A stretch of 64,000 bases of DNA from the NCBI RefSeq assembly GCF_016806065.1, contig NZ_CP032405.1, positions 124,001 to 188,000 on the forward strand, in the 5' to 3' direction. Under the pieces are notes generated by a model. It ran no database searches. It was given only the letters and a program-made list of their open reading frames with translations, and was not told the DNA's origin. Origin of the DNA: Rhizobium rosettiformans (GTDB taxonomy: Bacteria > Pseudomonadota > Alphaproteobacteria > Rhizobiales > Rhizobiaceae). Of the stretch, positions 9,351-18,696 are shown piece by piece; within the stretch, counting starts at the first letter, position 1, and each line of letters starts with the position of its first letter. The translations under genes were made by a program, and so were the position numbers.

Positions 9351-9623
9351 TTACCGATCGAGCACCGCCCGGATCGTTTCCATCGCCGTCACCAGCCGAC
9401 GCGAGACCTCGCGGTTGACCTCTTCGAGCCGGTTGGCCCGGAATTCCGACTGGTCAAGTTCCTGAGCAAGGCGAGCACGATCGGCATGAACGCGCCGCAC
9501 CTCACCATCGATCTCCGTACTCTCGCGCTCCGCTTCGAAACGCATGTCGACGGCGTTCTCGAGCCCGGCGACAGCCTGCCGCAGCGCCGCGAGCGCGGCA
9601 TCCACCGAATTTTCCGCCGGCAT
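9351..9623 (-). CDS. DUF4164 coiled-coil protein upstream of zapA
   Basis: A 90-residue, wholly helical protein matching the DUF4164 family found next to zapA in Rhizobiales. Heptad-like spacing runs through most of its length (LAALRQAVAGLENAVDMRFEAERE ... LAQELDQSEFRANRLEEVNREVSRRL). No signal peptide or membrane segment. Its place and coiled coil suggest a partner in ZapA/FtsZ ring assembly, analogous in position and shape, though not shown here in sequence, to ZapB. Function is inferred from context only. Confidence 0.75.
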   Translation of the reverse strand: MPAENSVDAALAALRQAVAGLENAVDMRFEAERESTEIDGEVRRVHADRARLAQELDQSEFRANRLEEVNREVSRRLVTAMETIRAVLDR

Positions 9624-9965
9624 TCTCTTGCCCCTGCCTCAGTGAAGTCTGTTCGCTACACGAATCGTCATGGCCGCCCCGATCATGTGAGCCGGGACAG
9701 TAAGCCCCGCCCTTGGCACGCGTCAATAAAGCGCACACCTCCGGAAGAAGCCAATTCTGTGGAAGACTGTCTCGTTCTTGCCGCTCCGTAAGTCATCCGG
9801 CGCCGTCGCACAGGAAAGAGGCAAAGAGATGTTTTCTTGATCGCGAGAACGCCGCAACCCGGCCCATTTGTTGACTTGCGCGATGCACCTGCTAAGGATC
9901 ACCCCCGTTCAGACGGCCCGTCTCGGCGAGCCGTGTCTCGAAGCCCCGGAACAAGCGGAAAAGCC
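9624..9965. other. Intergenic region between DUF4164-zapA and tkt
   Basis: 342 bases holding divergent promoters. On the plus strand a reasonable sigma-70 site is seen: TTGACT at 9871-9876, 16 bases, TAAGGA at 9893-9898, about 70 bases before the tkt start. An upstream in-frame extension of tkt runs to 9837 but lacks a ribosome site and family similarity. No RNA gene recognised. Confidence 0.5.
9871..9898 (+). promoter_or_regulatory. Putative promoter of tkt
   Basis: TTGACT and TAAGGA hexamers separated by 16 bases. The -35 is near perfect, the -10 is partial. Confidence 0.4.
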
Positions 9966-11948
9966 ATGATTTCTCCCGAAAAACATCAACGGATGGCCAA
10001 TGCGATCCGTTTCCTCGCCATGGATGCAGTGGAAAAGGCCAATTCCGGCCATCCGGGCATGCCCATGGGCTGCGCCGATGTCGCGACCGTTCTTTTCACC
10101 CGCTACCTGAGCTTCGACCCGAAGAACCCGCTCTGGCCTGACCGCGATCGTTTCGTGCTGTCGGCCGGCCATGGCTCGATGCTGATCTACTCGCTCCTCT
10201 ATTTGACCGGCTATGAGGACATGACGATCGAGGACATCAAGTCCTTCCGTCAGCTCGGCGCCAAGACCGCCGGCCACCCGGAATACGGCCACGCCTCGGG
10301 CATCGAGACCACAACCGGTCCGCTCGGTCAGGGCATCGCCACGGCCGTTGGCATGGCACTCGCCGAAAAGAAGCTCGCAGACGAGTTCGGCTCGGAGCTG
10401 CAGGACCATTACACCTACGTGCTCGCAGGCGACGGCTGCCTGATGGAAGGCATCAGCCAGGAAGCGATCACGCTGGCTGGCCACCTGAAGCTCAACAAGC
10501 TGATCGTCTTCTGGGACGACAACGGCATCTCGATCGACGGCGCGATTTCGCTGGCCGACTCGACCGACCAGCACGCCCGCTTCCGCTCGGCCGGCTGGAA
10601 CACCATCGCGATCGACGGCCATGATCCGGAAGCGATCGCCGCTGCCATCGAAACCGCCAAGGCCTCCGACAAGCCGACCATGATCGCCGCCAAGACCGTC
10701 ATCGGCTTCGGCGCTCCGAACAAGGCCGGCACGCACAAGGTCCACGGCTCGCCGCTCGGCGCCGATGAGATTGCCGCGACCCGCAAGGCGCTTGGCTGGG
10801 AAGACGAAGCCTTCTCGATCCCCGCCGACGTGCTCGACGCCTGGCGTCTGGCTGGCCTGCGCTCGACCAAGACCCGCAAGGACTGGGAAGCCCGCCTGGC
10901 TGCCGCCGACGCCGAGAAGCGCGCCGAATTCAACCGCCGCTTCGCTGGCGAACTGCCCGGCACGCTCGCCGGCGCCGTCGACGCCTACAAGAAGAAGCTC
11001 GCTGAAACCAAGCCGACGGTTGCAACCCGCAAGGCTTCGGAAGATGCGCTTGAAGTCATCAACGGTGTCGTCACCGAAACGCTCGGCGGCTCTGCCGACC
11101 TGACCGGCTCGAACAACACTAAGACCAGCCAGACCAAGTCGATCACGCCGACCGACTTCTCGGGCCGTTACATCCACTACGGCATCCGCGAGCACGGCAT
11201 GGCCGCTGCCATGAACGGCATCGCCCTGCATGGCGGTCTGATCCCCTATTCCGGCGGCTTCCTGATCTTCTCGGACTATTGCCGCCCGTCGATCCGCCTC
11301 GCTGCCCTCATGGGCATCCGCGTCATCCACGTGCTGACCCATGACTCTATCGGTCTTGGCGAAGACGGCCCGACCCACCAGCCGGTCGAGCACATGGCAG
11401 CGCTCCGCGCTATCCCGAACCTTCTGATGTTCCGCCCGGCTGATGCCACGGAAACGGTGGAATGCTGGCAGGTAGCGCTCGAAACCAAGGATCGTCCATC
11501 CGGCATCGCCCTGACGCGTCAGAACCTGATCCCGGCCCGCACCGAGTATGAGGAGCGCAATCTTTGTGCTCAGGGTGCTTACGAGCTGATTTCGGCCAGC
11601 GACGCGAAGGTCTCGATCTTCGCCTCCGGTTCGGAAGTCGAGATCGCGATCAAGGCCCAGCAGCAGTTGGAAGCCAAGGGCATTCCGGCTCGCGTCGTCT
11701 CCGTTCCCTGCTTCGAGCTCTTCTTCGAGCAGGACGCCGACTACCAGGAAGCGATCATCGGCCATGCGCAGGTCAACATCGCCGTCGAAGCCGGCATCCG
11801 CCAGGGCTGGGACACCATCATCGGTTCCACCGGCACCTTCATCGGCATGAAGTCCTTCGGCGCCTCCGGCCCGGCCAAGGAACTCTACAAGCACTTCGGA
11901 ATCACGGCTGACGCAGTTGTCGCCGCGGCTGAAGAGAAGCTTGCCTGA
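9966..11948 (+). CDS. tkt: Transketolase
   Basis: Thiamine diphosphate enzyme of the pentose phosphate pathway and Calvin cycle, moving two-carbon units between sugar phosphates; 660 residues, normal size. The start at 9966 gives [35 protein letters not shown], the family N-terminus. The ThDP motif runs from [13 protein letters not shown] to WDDN. Later come the pyrimidine-domain segment around [23 protein letters not shown] and the [18 protein letters not shown] loop. Only 75 bases separate it from gap, with no T-tailed terminator between, so tkt and gap are likely read together. Confidence 0.97.
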   Translation: MISPEKHQRMANAIRFLAMDAVEKANSGHPGMPMGCADVATVLFTRYLSFDPKNPLWPDRDRFVLSAGHGSMLIYSLLYLTGYEDMTIEDIKSFRQLGAKTAGHPEYGHASGIETTTGPLGQGIATAVGMALAEKKLADEFGSELQDHYTYVLAGDGCLMEGISQEAITLAGHLKLNKLIVFWDDNGISIDGAISLADSTDQHARFRSAGWNTIAIDGHDPEAIAAAIETAKASDKPTMIAAKTVIGFGAPNKAGTHKVHGSPLGADEIAATRKALGWEDEAFSIPADVLDAWRLAGLRSTKTRKDWEARLAAADAEKRAEFNRRFAGELPGTLAGAVDAYKKKLAETKPTVATRKASEDALEVINGVVTETLGGSADLTGSNNTKTSQTKSITPTDFSGRYIHYGIREHGMAAAMNGIALHGGLIPYSGGFLIFSDYCRPSIRLAALMGIRVIHVLTHDSIGLGEDGPTHQPVEHMAALRAIPNLLMFRPADATETVECWQVALETKDRPSGIALTRQNLIPARTEYEERNLCAQGAYELISASDAKVSIFASGSEVEIAIKAQQQLEAKGIPARVVSVPCFELFFEQDADYQEAIIGHAQVNIAVEAGIRQGWDTIIGSTGTFIGMKSFGASGPAKELYKHFGITADAVVAAAEEKLA

Positions 11949-12023
11949 CACAATCCCGCCAGGGCGTCCCCCAAGGCGCCCTGACATTGCCCAAGAGCTC
12001 AATATTCAATCGGGAGTGCACCA

Positions 12024-13034
12024 ATGACTGTGAAAGTTGCCATCAACGGCTTCGGCCGTATCGGACGTAACGTTCTCCGCGCCATCGTCGAATCCGGCCG
12101 CACCGACATCGAAGTCGTCGCCATCAACGATCTCGGCCCGGTCGAGACGAACGCGCATCTGCTGCGTTACGACTCGATCCACGGTAAGTTCCCAGCCACG
12201 GTAAAGGTCGATGGCGACACGATCATCATCGACGGCGGCAAGCCGATCAAGGTCACCGCGATCAAGGATCCGGCAACCCTTCCGCACAAGGAACTCGGCG
12301 TCGACATCGCCATGGAATGCACGGGCATCTTCACCTCGCGTGACAAGGCTGCCCTCCACCTCCAGGCTGGCGCCAAGCGCGTTATCGTCTCGGCACCGGC
12401 CGATGGCGCCGACCTGACGGTCGTCTTTGGCGTCAACCACGACCAGCTGACCAAGGACCACCTGGTCATCTCCAACGCATCCTGCACGACGAACTGCCTC
12501 GTTCCGGTCGTCAAGACGCTGGATGACGCCGTCGGCATCGACCACGGCTTCATGACCACGATCCACTCCTACACGGGTGACCAGCCGACGCTCGACACGA
12601 TGCACAAGGATCTCTACCGCGCTCGCGCGGCAGCGCTCTCCATGATCCCGACCTCGACCGGTGCTGCCAAGGCCGTTGGCCTGGTCCTGCCGCACCTCAA
12701 GGGCCGTCTCGACGGCACCTCGATCCGCGTGCCGACCCCGAACGTCTCGGTCGTCGACTTCAAGTTCGTCGCCAAGAAGAACACAACGGCTCAGGAAATC
12801 AACGACGCCATCATTGCCGCCTCGAACGGCGCGCTGAAGGGCATCCTCGGCTACACCGACGAGCCGCTGGTTTCCCGCGACTTCAACCACGACAGCCACT
12901 CGTCGATCTTCGCGCTCGACCAGACCAAGGTTCTCGAAGGCAACTTCGTGCGCATCCTGACCTGGTACGACAACGAGTGGGGCTTCTCCAACCGCATGTC
13001 GGATACGGCAGTGGCACTGGCCAAGCTCATCTGA
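12024..13034 (+). CDS. gap: Glyceraldehyde-3-phosphate dehydrogenase
   Basis: Oxidises glyceraldehyde-3-phosphate to 1,3-bisphosphoglycerate with NAD(P). 336 residues, type I. NAD-binding [14 protein letters not shown] at the N-terminus, catalytic Cys154 in [10 protein letters not shown], and His181 in IHSYTGDQ are all present. C-terminal [12 protein letters not shown] is also standard. Asn-Asp after VVAI (residues 34-36) is typical of NAD-preferring forms. GGGAG lies before the ATG. A strong terminator follows, closing the tkt-gap unit. Confidence 0.97.
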   Translation: MTVKVAINGFGRIGRNVLRAIVESGRTDIEVVAINDLGPVETNAHLLRYDSIHGKFPATVKVDGDTIIIDGGKPIKVTAIKDPATLPHKELGVDIAMECTGIFTSRDKAALHLQAGAKRVIVSAPADGADLTVVFGVNHDQLTKDHLVISNASCTTNCLVPVVKTLDDAVGIDHGFMTTIHSYTGDQPTLDTMHKDLYRARAAALSMIPTSTGAAKAVGLVLPHLKGRLDGTSIRVPTPNVSVVDFKFVAKKNTTAQEINDAIIAASNGALKGILGYTDEPLVSRDFNHDSHSSIFALDQTKVLEGNFVRILTWYDNEWGFSNRMSDTAVALAKLI

Positions 13035-13057
13035 TCTCACTCAACTGATCTCGCATG

Positions 13058-13089
13058 AAGGCGGGCCAGCGATGGCCCGCCTTTTTTTT
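13058..13089 (+). terminator. Terminator of gap
   Basis: AGGCGGGCC / GGCCCGCCT stem with loop AGCGAT followed by eight T. Confidence 0.9.
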
Positions 13090-13123
13090 ATTTCGGGCAG
13101 CCAACCACAGGCAGAAAAAAATC

Positions 13124-13158
13124 GTTCCCCACGGGAACAATAAGCCGCCTCGTCTGTT
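13124..13158 (+). promoter_or_regulatory. Inverted repeat overlapping an EcfG-like promoter upstream of the BCCT gene
   Basis: GTTCCC-CAC-GGGAAC inverted repeat at 13124-13138. Its right arm supplies GGAAC (13134-13138), followed 18 bases on by TT at 13157-13158 (TGTT instead of the ideal CGTT). The arrangement fits GGAAC-N18-TT with one deviation. The leader to the TTG start would be about 120 bases. Both readings (operator, stress promoter) are inferences. Confidence 0.4.
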
Positions 13159-13283
13159 GCCCCTACGAATTGTGGCGCAAATGCGGCCACCCTTGTGGTC
13201 GCTTCACCACATTCCGGCGCCAGAACCTGCGCCTTCTTCCAGGGCTGCTCAGCCCCTGATGACATCGAAAGGATACCGGACCA

Positions 13284-14942
13284 TTGGCTCTCACAACGAC
13301 CGATCCCCAAACAGCCGTCGCCGAAGATGCGATACCGGCGCCCGAAGGGCGGACCGAAATCATCGACACTGATTATGAGATCGGTCAGGACAACATCAAC
13401 TTCCGCCGCCGTTTCGTCTTCGAGCTCGACATCCACAATGTCGTCTTCAGCATCTCGGCCCTGTCAATCGTACTCTTTACCTTCCTGACGCTGGCCTTCC
13501 AGACCACGCTCGAACCCGCATTCACGGGGCTCAGAAACTTCCTGACGAGCAATCTCGACTGGTTCTTCCTGCTGACCGGCAATGTCTTCGTGCTCGTCTG
13601 CATCGGCCTCATCCTCTCACCGCTCGGGCGCATCCGTCTTGGCGGACCGCAAGCAACACCTGATTACGGCAATCTCGCCTGGTTCTCGATGCTCTTTGCC
13701 GCCGGCATGGGCATTGGCCTGATGTTCTACGGCGTCTCCGAGCCCATGGGGCATTTCACGGCTGCACTTGGTGGACCGGTCTTCGAAGACGGTGTTCGCA
13801 CGGACTGGGCACCGCTGAATGGCGCCGTTGGCGATCCTGAAGCTGCACGCCGGCTTGCCATGGCAGCGACGATCTTCCACTGGGGCCTCCATCCCTGGGC
13901 GATCTACGCGATCGTCGCGCTTTCGCTCGCACTCTTCTCCTTCAACAAGGGCTTGCCGCTTACCTTGCGTTCGATCTTCTACCCGATCTTCGGCGAGCGC
14001 GTCTGGGGCTGGCCGGGCCATGTGATCGACATTCTCGCGGTCTTCGCCACCATCTTCGGTCTGTCCACCTCGCTCGGTATCGGTGCACAGCAGGCAAGTG
14101 CAGGCCTGGAGTTCCTCTTCGGCATTCCCTCGACCGAAACCACGATGATCCTCCTGGTGCTGGCCATCACCTGCATTGCCATCGCGTCGGTGGTTGCCGG
14201 CATGGACAAGGGCGTGAAACTGCTGTCGGAGGTCAACCTCGGTCTTGCGGCTCTGCTGCTGCTCTTCGTCATCGCTGTTGGCCCAACCATGCAGATCATC
14301 CAGGGCTTCTTCCTGAACCTGAAGGCCTATGCGACCTATCTGCCGGCCCTGGCCAATCCCTTCGGTCGTGAAGACACCAACTTCTCGCAGGGCTGGACGG
14401 CCTTCTACTGGGCCTGGTGGATCAGCTGGTCGCCGTTTGTCGGCATGTTTATCGCCCGTGTCAGCCGTGGTCGCACGGTTCGCGGCCTCCTGACCGCAGT
14501 GCTGCTCATTCCCTCGCTCGTCTCCATCCTCTGGATGACGGCGCTTGGCGGCACGGCGATCAGCCAGTTCGTCAACGACGGCCTGACCAGCGTCCAAGAT
14601 GCAGCTCTTGAACTGCAGCTTTTCGAGATGCTTGCCCACTTGCCGATCACAGCGGTCACCTCGTTTGTCGGCATCGTGCTTGTGATCGTTTTCTTCGTGA
14701 CCTCGTCCGACTCCGGTTCGCTGGTCATCGACACGATCTCGGCCGGCGGCAAGGTCAATGCACCGGTCCCGCAGCGCGTCTTCTGGGCGAGCTTTGAAGG
14801 TCTGGTGGCTGTGGCCCTGCTTCTCGGCGGGGGGCTGGTCGCGCTCCAGGCCATGGCGGTCTCGACCGGCCTGCCCTTCGCGATCGTCTTGCTTGGTGCA
14901 AGCTATGCGTTGATCAAGGGGCTCCTGTCAGAACCCCGATAA
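13284..14942 (+). CDS. BCCT-family betaine/carnitine/choline transporter
   Basis: A 552-residue inner-membrane carrier importing quaternary ammonium osmolytes such as betaine or choline by ion symport. About 12 membrane segments start near residue 55. Family signatures: FAAGMGIGLMFYGVSEPMGHF, which carries the substrate and sodium site, HWGLHPWAIYAIV with the aromatic box, and WTAFYWAWWISWSPFVGMFIARVSRGRTVR, the hallmark. There is no long C-terminal osmosensing domain as in BetP or BetT; the protein ends soon after the last membrane segment. The start is TTG at 13284 (MALTTTDP...), with AAGGA upstream at a rather long spacing. It interrupts the glycolytic cluster between gap and pgk. Confidence 0.9.
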   Translation: MALTTTDPQTAVAEDAIPAPEGRTEIIDTDYEIGQDNINFRRRFVFELDIHNVVFSISALSIVLFTFLTLAFQTTLEPAFTGLRNFLTSNLDWFFLLTGNVFVLVCIGLILSPLGRIRLGGPQATPDYGNLAWFSMLFAAGMGIGLMFYGVSEPMGHFTAALGGPVFEDGVRTDWAPLNGAVGDPEAARRLAMAATIFHWGLHPWAIYAIVALSLALFSFNKGLPLTLRSIFYPIFGERVWGWPGHVIDILAVFATIFGLSTSLGIGAQQASAGLEFLFGIPSTETTMILLVLAITCIAIASVVAGMDKGVKLLSEVNLGLAALLLLFVIAVGPTMQIIQGFFLNLKAYATYLPALANPFGREDTNFSQGWTAFYWAWWISWSPFVGMFIARVSRGRTVRGLLTAVLLIPSLVSILWMTALGGTAISQFVNDGLTSVQDAALELQLFEMLAHLPITAVTSFVGIVLVIVFFVTSSDSGSLVIDTISAGGKVNAPVPQRVFWASFEGLVAVALLLGGGLVALQAMAVSTGLPFAIVLLGASYALIKGLLSEPR

Positions 14943-14953
14943 AACTTCGCTAA

Positions 14954-14979
14954 GGCGGATTTAAATATTTAAATCCGCC
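14954..14979. repeat. 26-bp perfect palindrome after the BCCT gene
   Basis: GGCGGATTTAAAT followed at once by its reverse complement ATTTAAATCCGCC, twelve bases past the BCCT stop. There is no T-run after it (CTAATATC follows), so it is not a standard terminator; it may be an operator or RNA processing hairpin. The antiporter gene starts 175 bases later. Confidence 0.8.
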
Positions 14980-15154
14980 CTAATATCATCATGATCCCAT
15001 TCCATTTTTCCCGAGCCGTCCGGCAAATCTGAGTTTCATGAAATTGTCAGCCTGCAGGCATGTCGCTCGCCCAGACGCAATTGGTCTGTCAGCCGCCATG
15101 CCTGTCGCAGAGCTGGATCTCGGGGATTGGCAACAGGGTTAGAGGGGAAGAGGA

Positions 15155-16984
15155 TTGAGTGAGTTCTATGCGGTCACGCTGGTTGCGACAGCCCTGGTGT
15201 TCCTGGCCGCTTTCTCAAGCCTCATTGCCTTCCGCTTCGGCGCTCCCCTCCTTCTGCTCTTCCTGACGATCGGCCTTGGTGCCGGCATCGATGGTCTCGG
15301 CATCGAGTTCTCCAACTTTCCGCTTGCCTATGTCATCGGCTCGCTTGCTCTGGCGGTCGTCCTTTTCGATTCCGGTTTTGGCACCTCGCTCCAGTCCTTC
15401 CGGCTTTCGGCCGGCCCCGCCCTCACTCTGGCGACACTCGGCGTGCTGCTGACCACCATTCTCGTCGGGGTCGCCGCGCATTTTCTGTTCGGCCTCACCT
15501 ATCTCGAAGGCATGTTGCTCGGCGCGATCCTGGGCTCGACCGACGCCGCAGCCGTGTTCTTCCTCCTCCGTATTGGCGGCATCAACATCCGCGACAGGGT
15601 TCGTTCCTCTCTGGAAGTCGAATCCGGCACCAACGACCCGATGGCAATCTTCCTCACCATCGCGCTCGTCGAACTGATTACGACCGGCAGCGGCTCCGAT
15701 GGCCTGTCGCTAGAATTGCTCAGGCTCTTCATCGAACAGATGGGCATAGGCCTGATCCTTGGCCTCCTCGGTGGCGCTTCGATCGCCTTCATCTTGCGCA
15801 AGCTGCAGATCGAGCAGGGGCTCGCGCCGATTTTCATGTTGGCGATGGCGCTGATGATTTTCGCCTTCACCGGCCTGATCGGCGGTAGCGGTTTCCTCGC
15901 CGTCTATGTGGCTGGCATCTACGCAGGCTCTCGGAAATTGCCTTCAACGGTCTCGATCAAGCGCTTCCAGGACGGCATGACCTGGCTTGCCCAGATCATC
16001 ATGTTCTTGGTCCTCGGACTGCTGGCGACCCCGTCGCAGTTTCCGGAAATCCTGCTGCCGGCAGTTCTGCTCGCTCTTTTCCTGGTCTTCATCGCCCGAC
16101 CGATCGCCGTCTGGCTCTGCCTCTTGCCCTTCGACTTCACCCAGCGCGAAACCGGCTTCATCGCATGGGTGGGCTTGCGCGGCGCCGTCTCGATCCTGCT
16201 CGGCATCGTGCCCGTCGTCGGAGCGATGGAAAACGGCCAGACCTTCTTCAACACGGCCTTCATCGTCGTCATGATCTCGCTCGTGCTTCAGGGCTGGACC
16301 ATCAAGCCGCTTGCCAAACGCCTCGGCCTGATCATTCCGCCGCGCATCGGCGCGATCGACAAGGTCGAACTCGACCTGCCGGGGACGGCCAATCATGAAC
16401 TGCTGGCCTATCGTGTGGTCGCTGGCAGCCCCGTGTTGGGAGGCGAGCGTATACCGCGCTGGGCCATGCCGTCGCTCGTCATTCGGGACGGCAAGTCGAT
16501 GCGCTATCAATATGCCGGACGACTGCGCGAGAATGATCAGGTCTATCTCTTCATCGCCCCGACCTATTCGAAACTCCTCGACCGCCTGTTTGCAACCGAG
16601 GCACCCGTCGCAGAGGACGATGGCGAATTCTTTGGCACCTTTGCCATTTCGCCCTCCACCCATGTGCGCGACCTAGACGAGGCCTATGGGCCTCTGTCGA
16701 TCACGGACAGTGAACGCGGCAAGACGGTTGCCGAGATGATCACCCAGCGTCTCGGCGGTCGCGCCGATTATGCCGACCGCGTCCGCCTCGGCACCATCGT
16801 GCTCATCGTCCGCGACATCGACGAACTTGGTCACATTGCCAAGGTCGGCGTTTCCATGGAGCCTGTGGAGCCGGCGACCACCTGGCCGATCTTTCTCAAC
16901 CTGCGTGAACTCGCCCACGCGACCCGCGACTACCTGCGCCAGAAGCGGGCTGCGGCAAGAGGCGATGTCGGCGGCGAAAAATGA
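15155..16984 (+). CDS. CvrA/NhaP2-type potassium/proton antiporter
   Basis: A 609-residue inner-membrane CPA1 antiporter that expels K+ (or Na+) in exchange for H+ and helps volume and pH control. Residues 1-395 form the exchanger domain with about 12 membrane segments; GSTDAAAVFFLL and ESGTNDPMAIFLT carry the ion-binding acidic residues. A TrkA_C (RCK-C) domain follows at about 400-480 and a CorC_HlyC domain at about 495-585, the exact three-part layout of CvrA. The start is TTG at 15155 behind GAGGGGAAGAGGA; no better ATG exists upstream. With the adjacent BCCT gene it suggests an osmotic-adaptation pair placed between gap and pgk. Confidence 0.92.
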   Translation: MSEFYAVTLVATALVFLAAFSSLIAFRFGAPLLLLFLTIGLGAGIDGLGIEFSNFPLAYVIGSLALAVVLFDSGFGTSLQSFRLSAGPALTLATLGVLLTTILVGVAAHFLFGLTYLEGMLLGAILGSTDAAAVFFLLRIGGINIRDRVRSSLEVESGTNDPMAIFLTIALVELITTGSGSDGLSLELLRLFIEQMGIGLILGLLGGASIAFILRKLQIEQGLAPIFMLAMALMIFAFTGLIGGSGFLAVYVAGIYAGSRKLPSTVSIKRFQDGMTWLAQIIMFLVLGLLATPSQFPEILLPAVLLALFLVFIARPIAVWLCLLPFDFTQRETGFIAWVGLRGAVSILLGIVPVVGAMENGQTFFNTAFIVVMISLVLQGWTIKPLAKRLGLIIPPRIGAIDKVELDLPGTANHELLAYRVVAGSPVLGGERIPRWAMPSLVIRDGKSMRYQYAGRLRENDQVYLFIAPTYSKLLDRLFATEAPVAEDDGEFFGTFAISPSTHVRDLDEAYGPLSITDSERGKTVAEMITQRLGGRADYADRVRLGTIVLIVRDIDELGHIAKVGVSMEPVEPATTWPIFLNLRELAHATRDYLRQKRAAARGDVGGEK

Positions 16985-17068
16985 CGCTGCTCGCCTTGCA
17001 CCGTCACGCGAGCGGTGTAAGGTCCGGCCCGTCAGCCCAGTTCAACAGCATTCAAGACGGGTAATTCC

Positions 17069-18268
17069 ATGCCGGCTTTCAAGACACTCGACGATCTCAC
17101 CGACATCGCAGGCAAGCGTGTGCTTGTCCGCGTCGACCTCAACGTACCCGTCACCGACGGCAAGGTTTCCGACACGACGCGCATCGAGCGTGTGGCGCCG
17201 ACGATCCTCGAACTGTCTGAGAAGGGTGCCAAGGTCATCCTGCTGGCGCATTTCGGCCGCCCCAAGGGTGAACCGGTGGCCGACCAGTCGCTGTCGCTGA
17301 TTGCCCCGGCCGTCGAGGAAGTCCTCGACCAGCGCGTCGCCTTCGCCTCCGACTGCATCGGCGCCCCGGCAGCAGATGCCATCGCCAAGATGGAAAATGG
17401 CGACATCCTGCTTCTCGAAAACACCCGCTTCCACAAGGGCGAAGAGAAGAACGAACCCGGCTTTACGGCTGAGCTCGCCAAGAACGGCGACCTCTACGTC
17501 AACGACGCCTTCTCGGCAGCGCACCGCGCCCATGCCTCGACCGAAGGCCTCGCACACCACCTGCCTGCCTATGCCGGTCGCACCATGCAGGCCGAACTCG
17601 AAGCCCTCGAAAAGGGCCTCGGACAGCCGACGCGCCCCGTCGTTGCCATTGTCGGCGGCGCCAAGGTTTCGACCAAGATCGACCTCCTGTCCAACCTCGT
17701 GACCAAGGTCGACGCGCTCGTCATCGGCGGCGGCATGGCCAACACCTTTATCGCCGCCCAGGGCATCAATGTCGGCAAGTCGCTCTGCGAGCACGACCTT
17801 GCAGACACCGCCCGCTCGATCATGGAAACAGCAAAGACCGCCGGCTGCGCCATCGTGCTTCCGGTGGACGGCGTCGTTGCGCGCGAATTCAAGGCGAACG
17901 CCGCCAATGAAACCGTCGACATAAACGCCATCCCTGCCGATGCCATGATGCTCGATGTCGGCCCGAAATCCGTCGAGCTGATCAATGGCTGGATCGGCAA
18001 GGCCGCGACCCTGGTCTGGAACGGCCCGCTCGGCGCCTTCGAGATCGCCCCTTTCGACAAGGCGACGGTTTCAGCAGCCCTGCATGCCGCTGAACAGACA
18101 AGAGCCGGCAAGCTCGTATCCGTCGCTGGCGGCGGCGACACGGTCTCGGCGCTCAACCATGCCGAAGTCGCGGACGACTTCTCCTATGTCTCGACCGCCG
18201 GCGGCGCCTTCCTGGAATGGATGGAAGGCAAGGAACTGCCAGGCGTTGCTGTCCTGACCAAAGGCTGA
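17069..18268 (+). CDS. pgk: Phosphoglycerate kinase
   Basis: Transfers phosphate from 1,3-bisphosphoglycerate to ADP in glycolysis. 399 residues. N-terminal [17 protein letters not shown] is the 3-phosphoglycerate-binding signature; [10 protein letters not shown] and [14 protein letters not shown] line the substrate cleft; the C-terminal nucleotide domain has [23 protein letters not shown] and GGGDTVSAL. The start gives the family [21 protein letters not shown]. It is 84 bases after the antiporter gene and 428 bases before the class I aldolase gene. Confidence 0.97.
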   Translation: MPAFKTLDDLTDIAGKRVLVRVDLNVPVTDGKVSDTTRIERVAPTILELSEKGAKVILLAHFGRPKGEPVADQSLSLIAPAVEEVLDQRVAFASDCIGAPAADAIAKMENGDILLLENTRFHKGEEKNEPGFTAELAKNGDLYVNDAFSAAHRAHASTEGLAHHLPAYAGRTMQAELEALEKGLGQPTRPVVAIVGGAKVSTKIDLLSNLVTKVDALVIGGGMANTFIAAQGINVGKSLCEHDLADTARSIMETAKTAGCAIVLPVDGVVAREFKANAANETVDINAIPADAMMLDVGPKSVELINGWIGKAATLVWNGPLGAFEIAPFDKATVSAALHAAEQTRAGKLVSVAGGGDTVSALNHAEVADDFSYVSTAGGAFLEWMEGKELPGVAVLTKG

Positions 18269-18302
18269 GCGATACCGACCTTAAAGCCCGATACCTCCAA
18301 TG

Positions 18303-18334
18303 AACCGCGTGCCTCCTGGGCGCGCGGTTTTTTC
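18303..18334 (+). terminator. Terminator of pgk
   Basis: AACCGCG(TGC) with (CGC)GCGGTT stem and six T. Confidence 0.8.
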
Positions 18335-18497
18335 GTACCGTAATTTGGCCGTCGAGGGAGACGTGTTACCATCCTCGTGAGGGAACCTCAGGCACAGTCA
18401 ACGGGTTCGGATCTTTAAAGGGCTATTGGGAGGAAGGCGCTGGAAGGACCGCGAAGCTAACTTCGTTTGAAACACATTTAAAAATCTTTGAATTTTC

Positions 18498-18524
18498 AAA
18501 CGATTGAAATGATTTCAATCGTTT
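18498..18524. promoter_or_regulatory. 27-base palindromic operator candidate upstream of the aldolase gene
   Basis: AAACGATTGAAAT - G - ATTTCAATCGTTT: two 13-base perfect arms about a single central base, in an A/T-rich patch about 170 bases before the start. Typical of a dimeric regulator site; the regulator is unknown. Confidence 0.6.
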
Positions 18525-18696
18525 CAATAGGTTAGCGCACCATTTTCCCGTCGCGGAAGTTCTGTTATCGCCGGAGACACGAAGGTCGGAATGACCTGAA
18601 AGCGGTCGAAGAGTAACCGGGGCGGCCGCGTGGTCCGTCTACGACTATAAGAATTGTCCGGCGCGTTGCGCGCCATGATCGGGATAGGAGTGAGTT

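Larger units (their letters stand above)
18269..18696. other. 428-base intergenic region before the aldolase gene
   Basis: Contains the pgk terminator, an A/T-rich stretch at about 18465-18530 and within it a 27-base palindrome (separate entry). A GGAAC at 18382-18386 with TT 19 bases later is a weak EcfG-like match but is about 290 bases from the gene. The remaining stretch has no open frame of note and no recognised RNA gene. Confidence 0.6.

Noticed and set aside
9909..12002. Long minus-strand open frame opposite tkt (about 697 codons)
   Set aside because: The plus strand is unmistakable transketolase. The antisense frame has an odd residue make-up and is explained by high third-position GC.
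18382..18407. EcfG promoter upstream of the aldolase gene
   Set aside because: GGAAC-N19-TT is present but lacks CGTT and is about 290 bases from the start.
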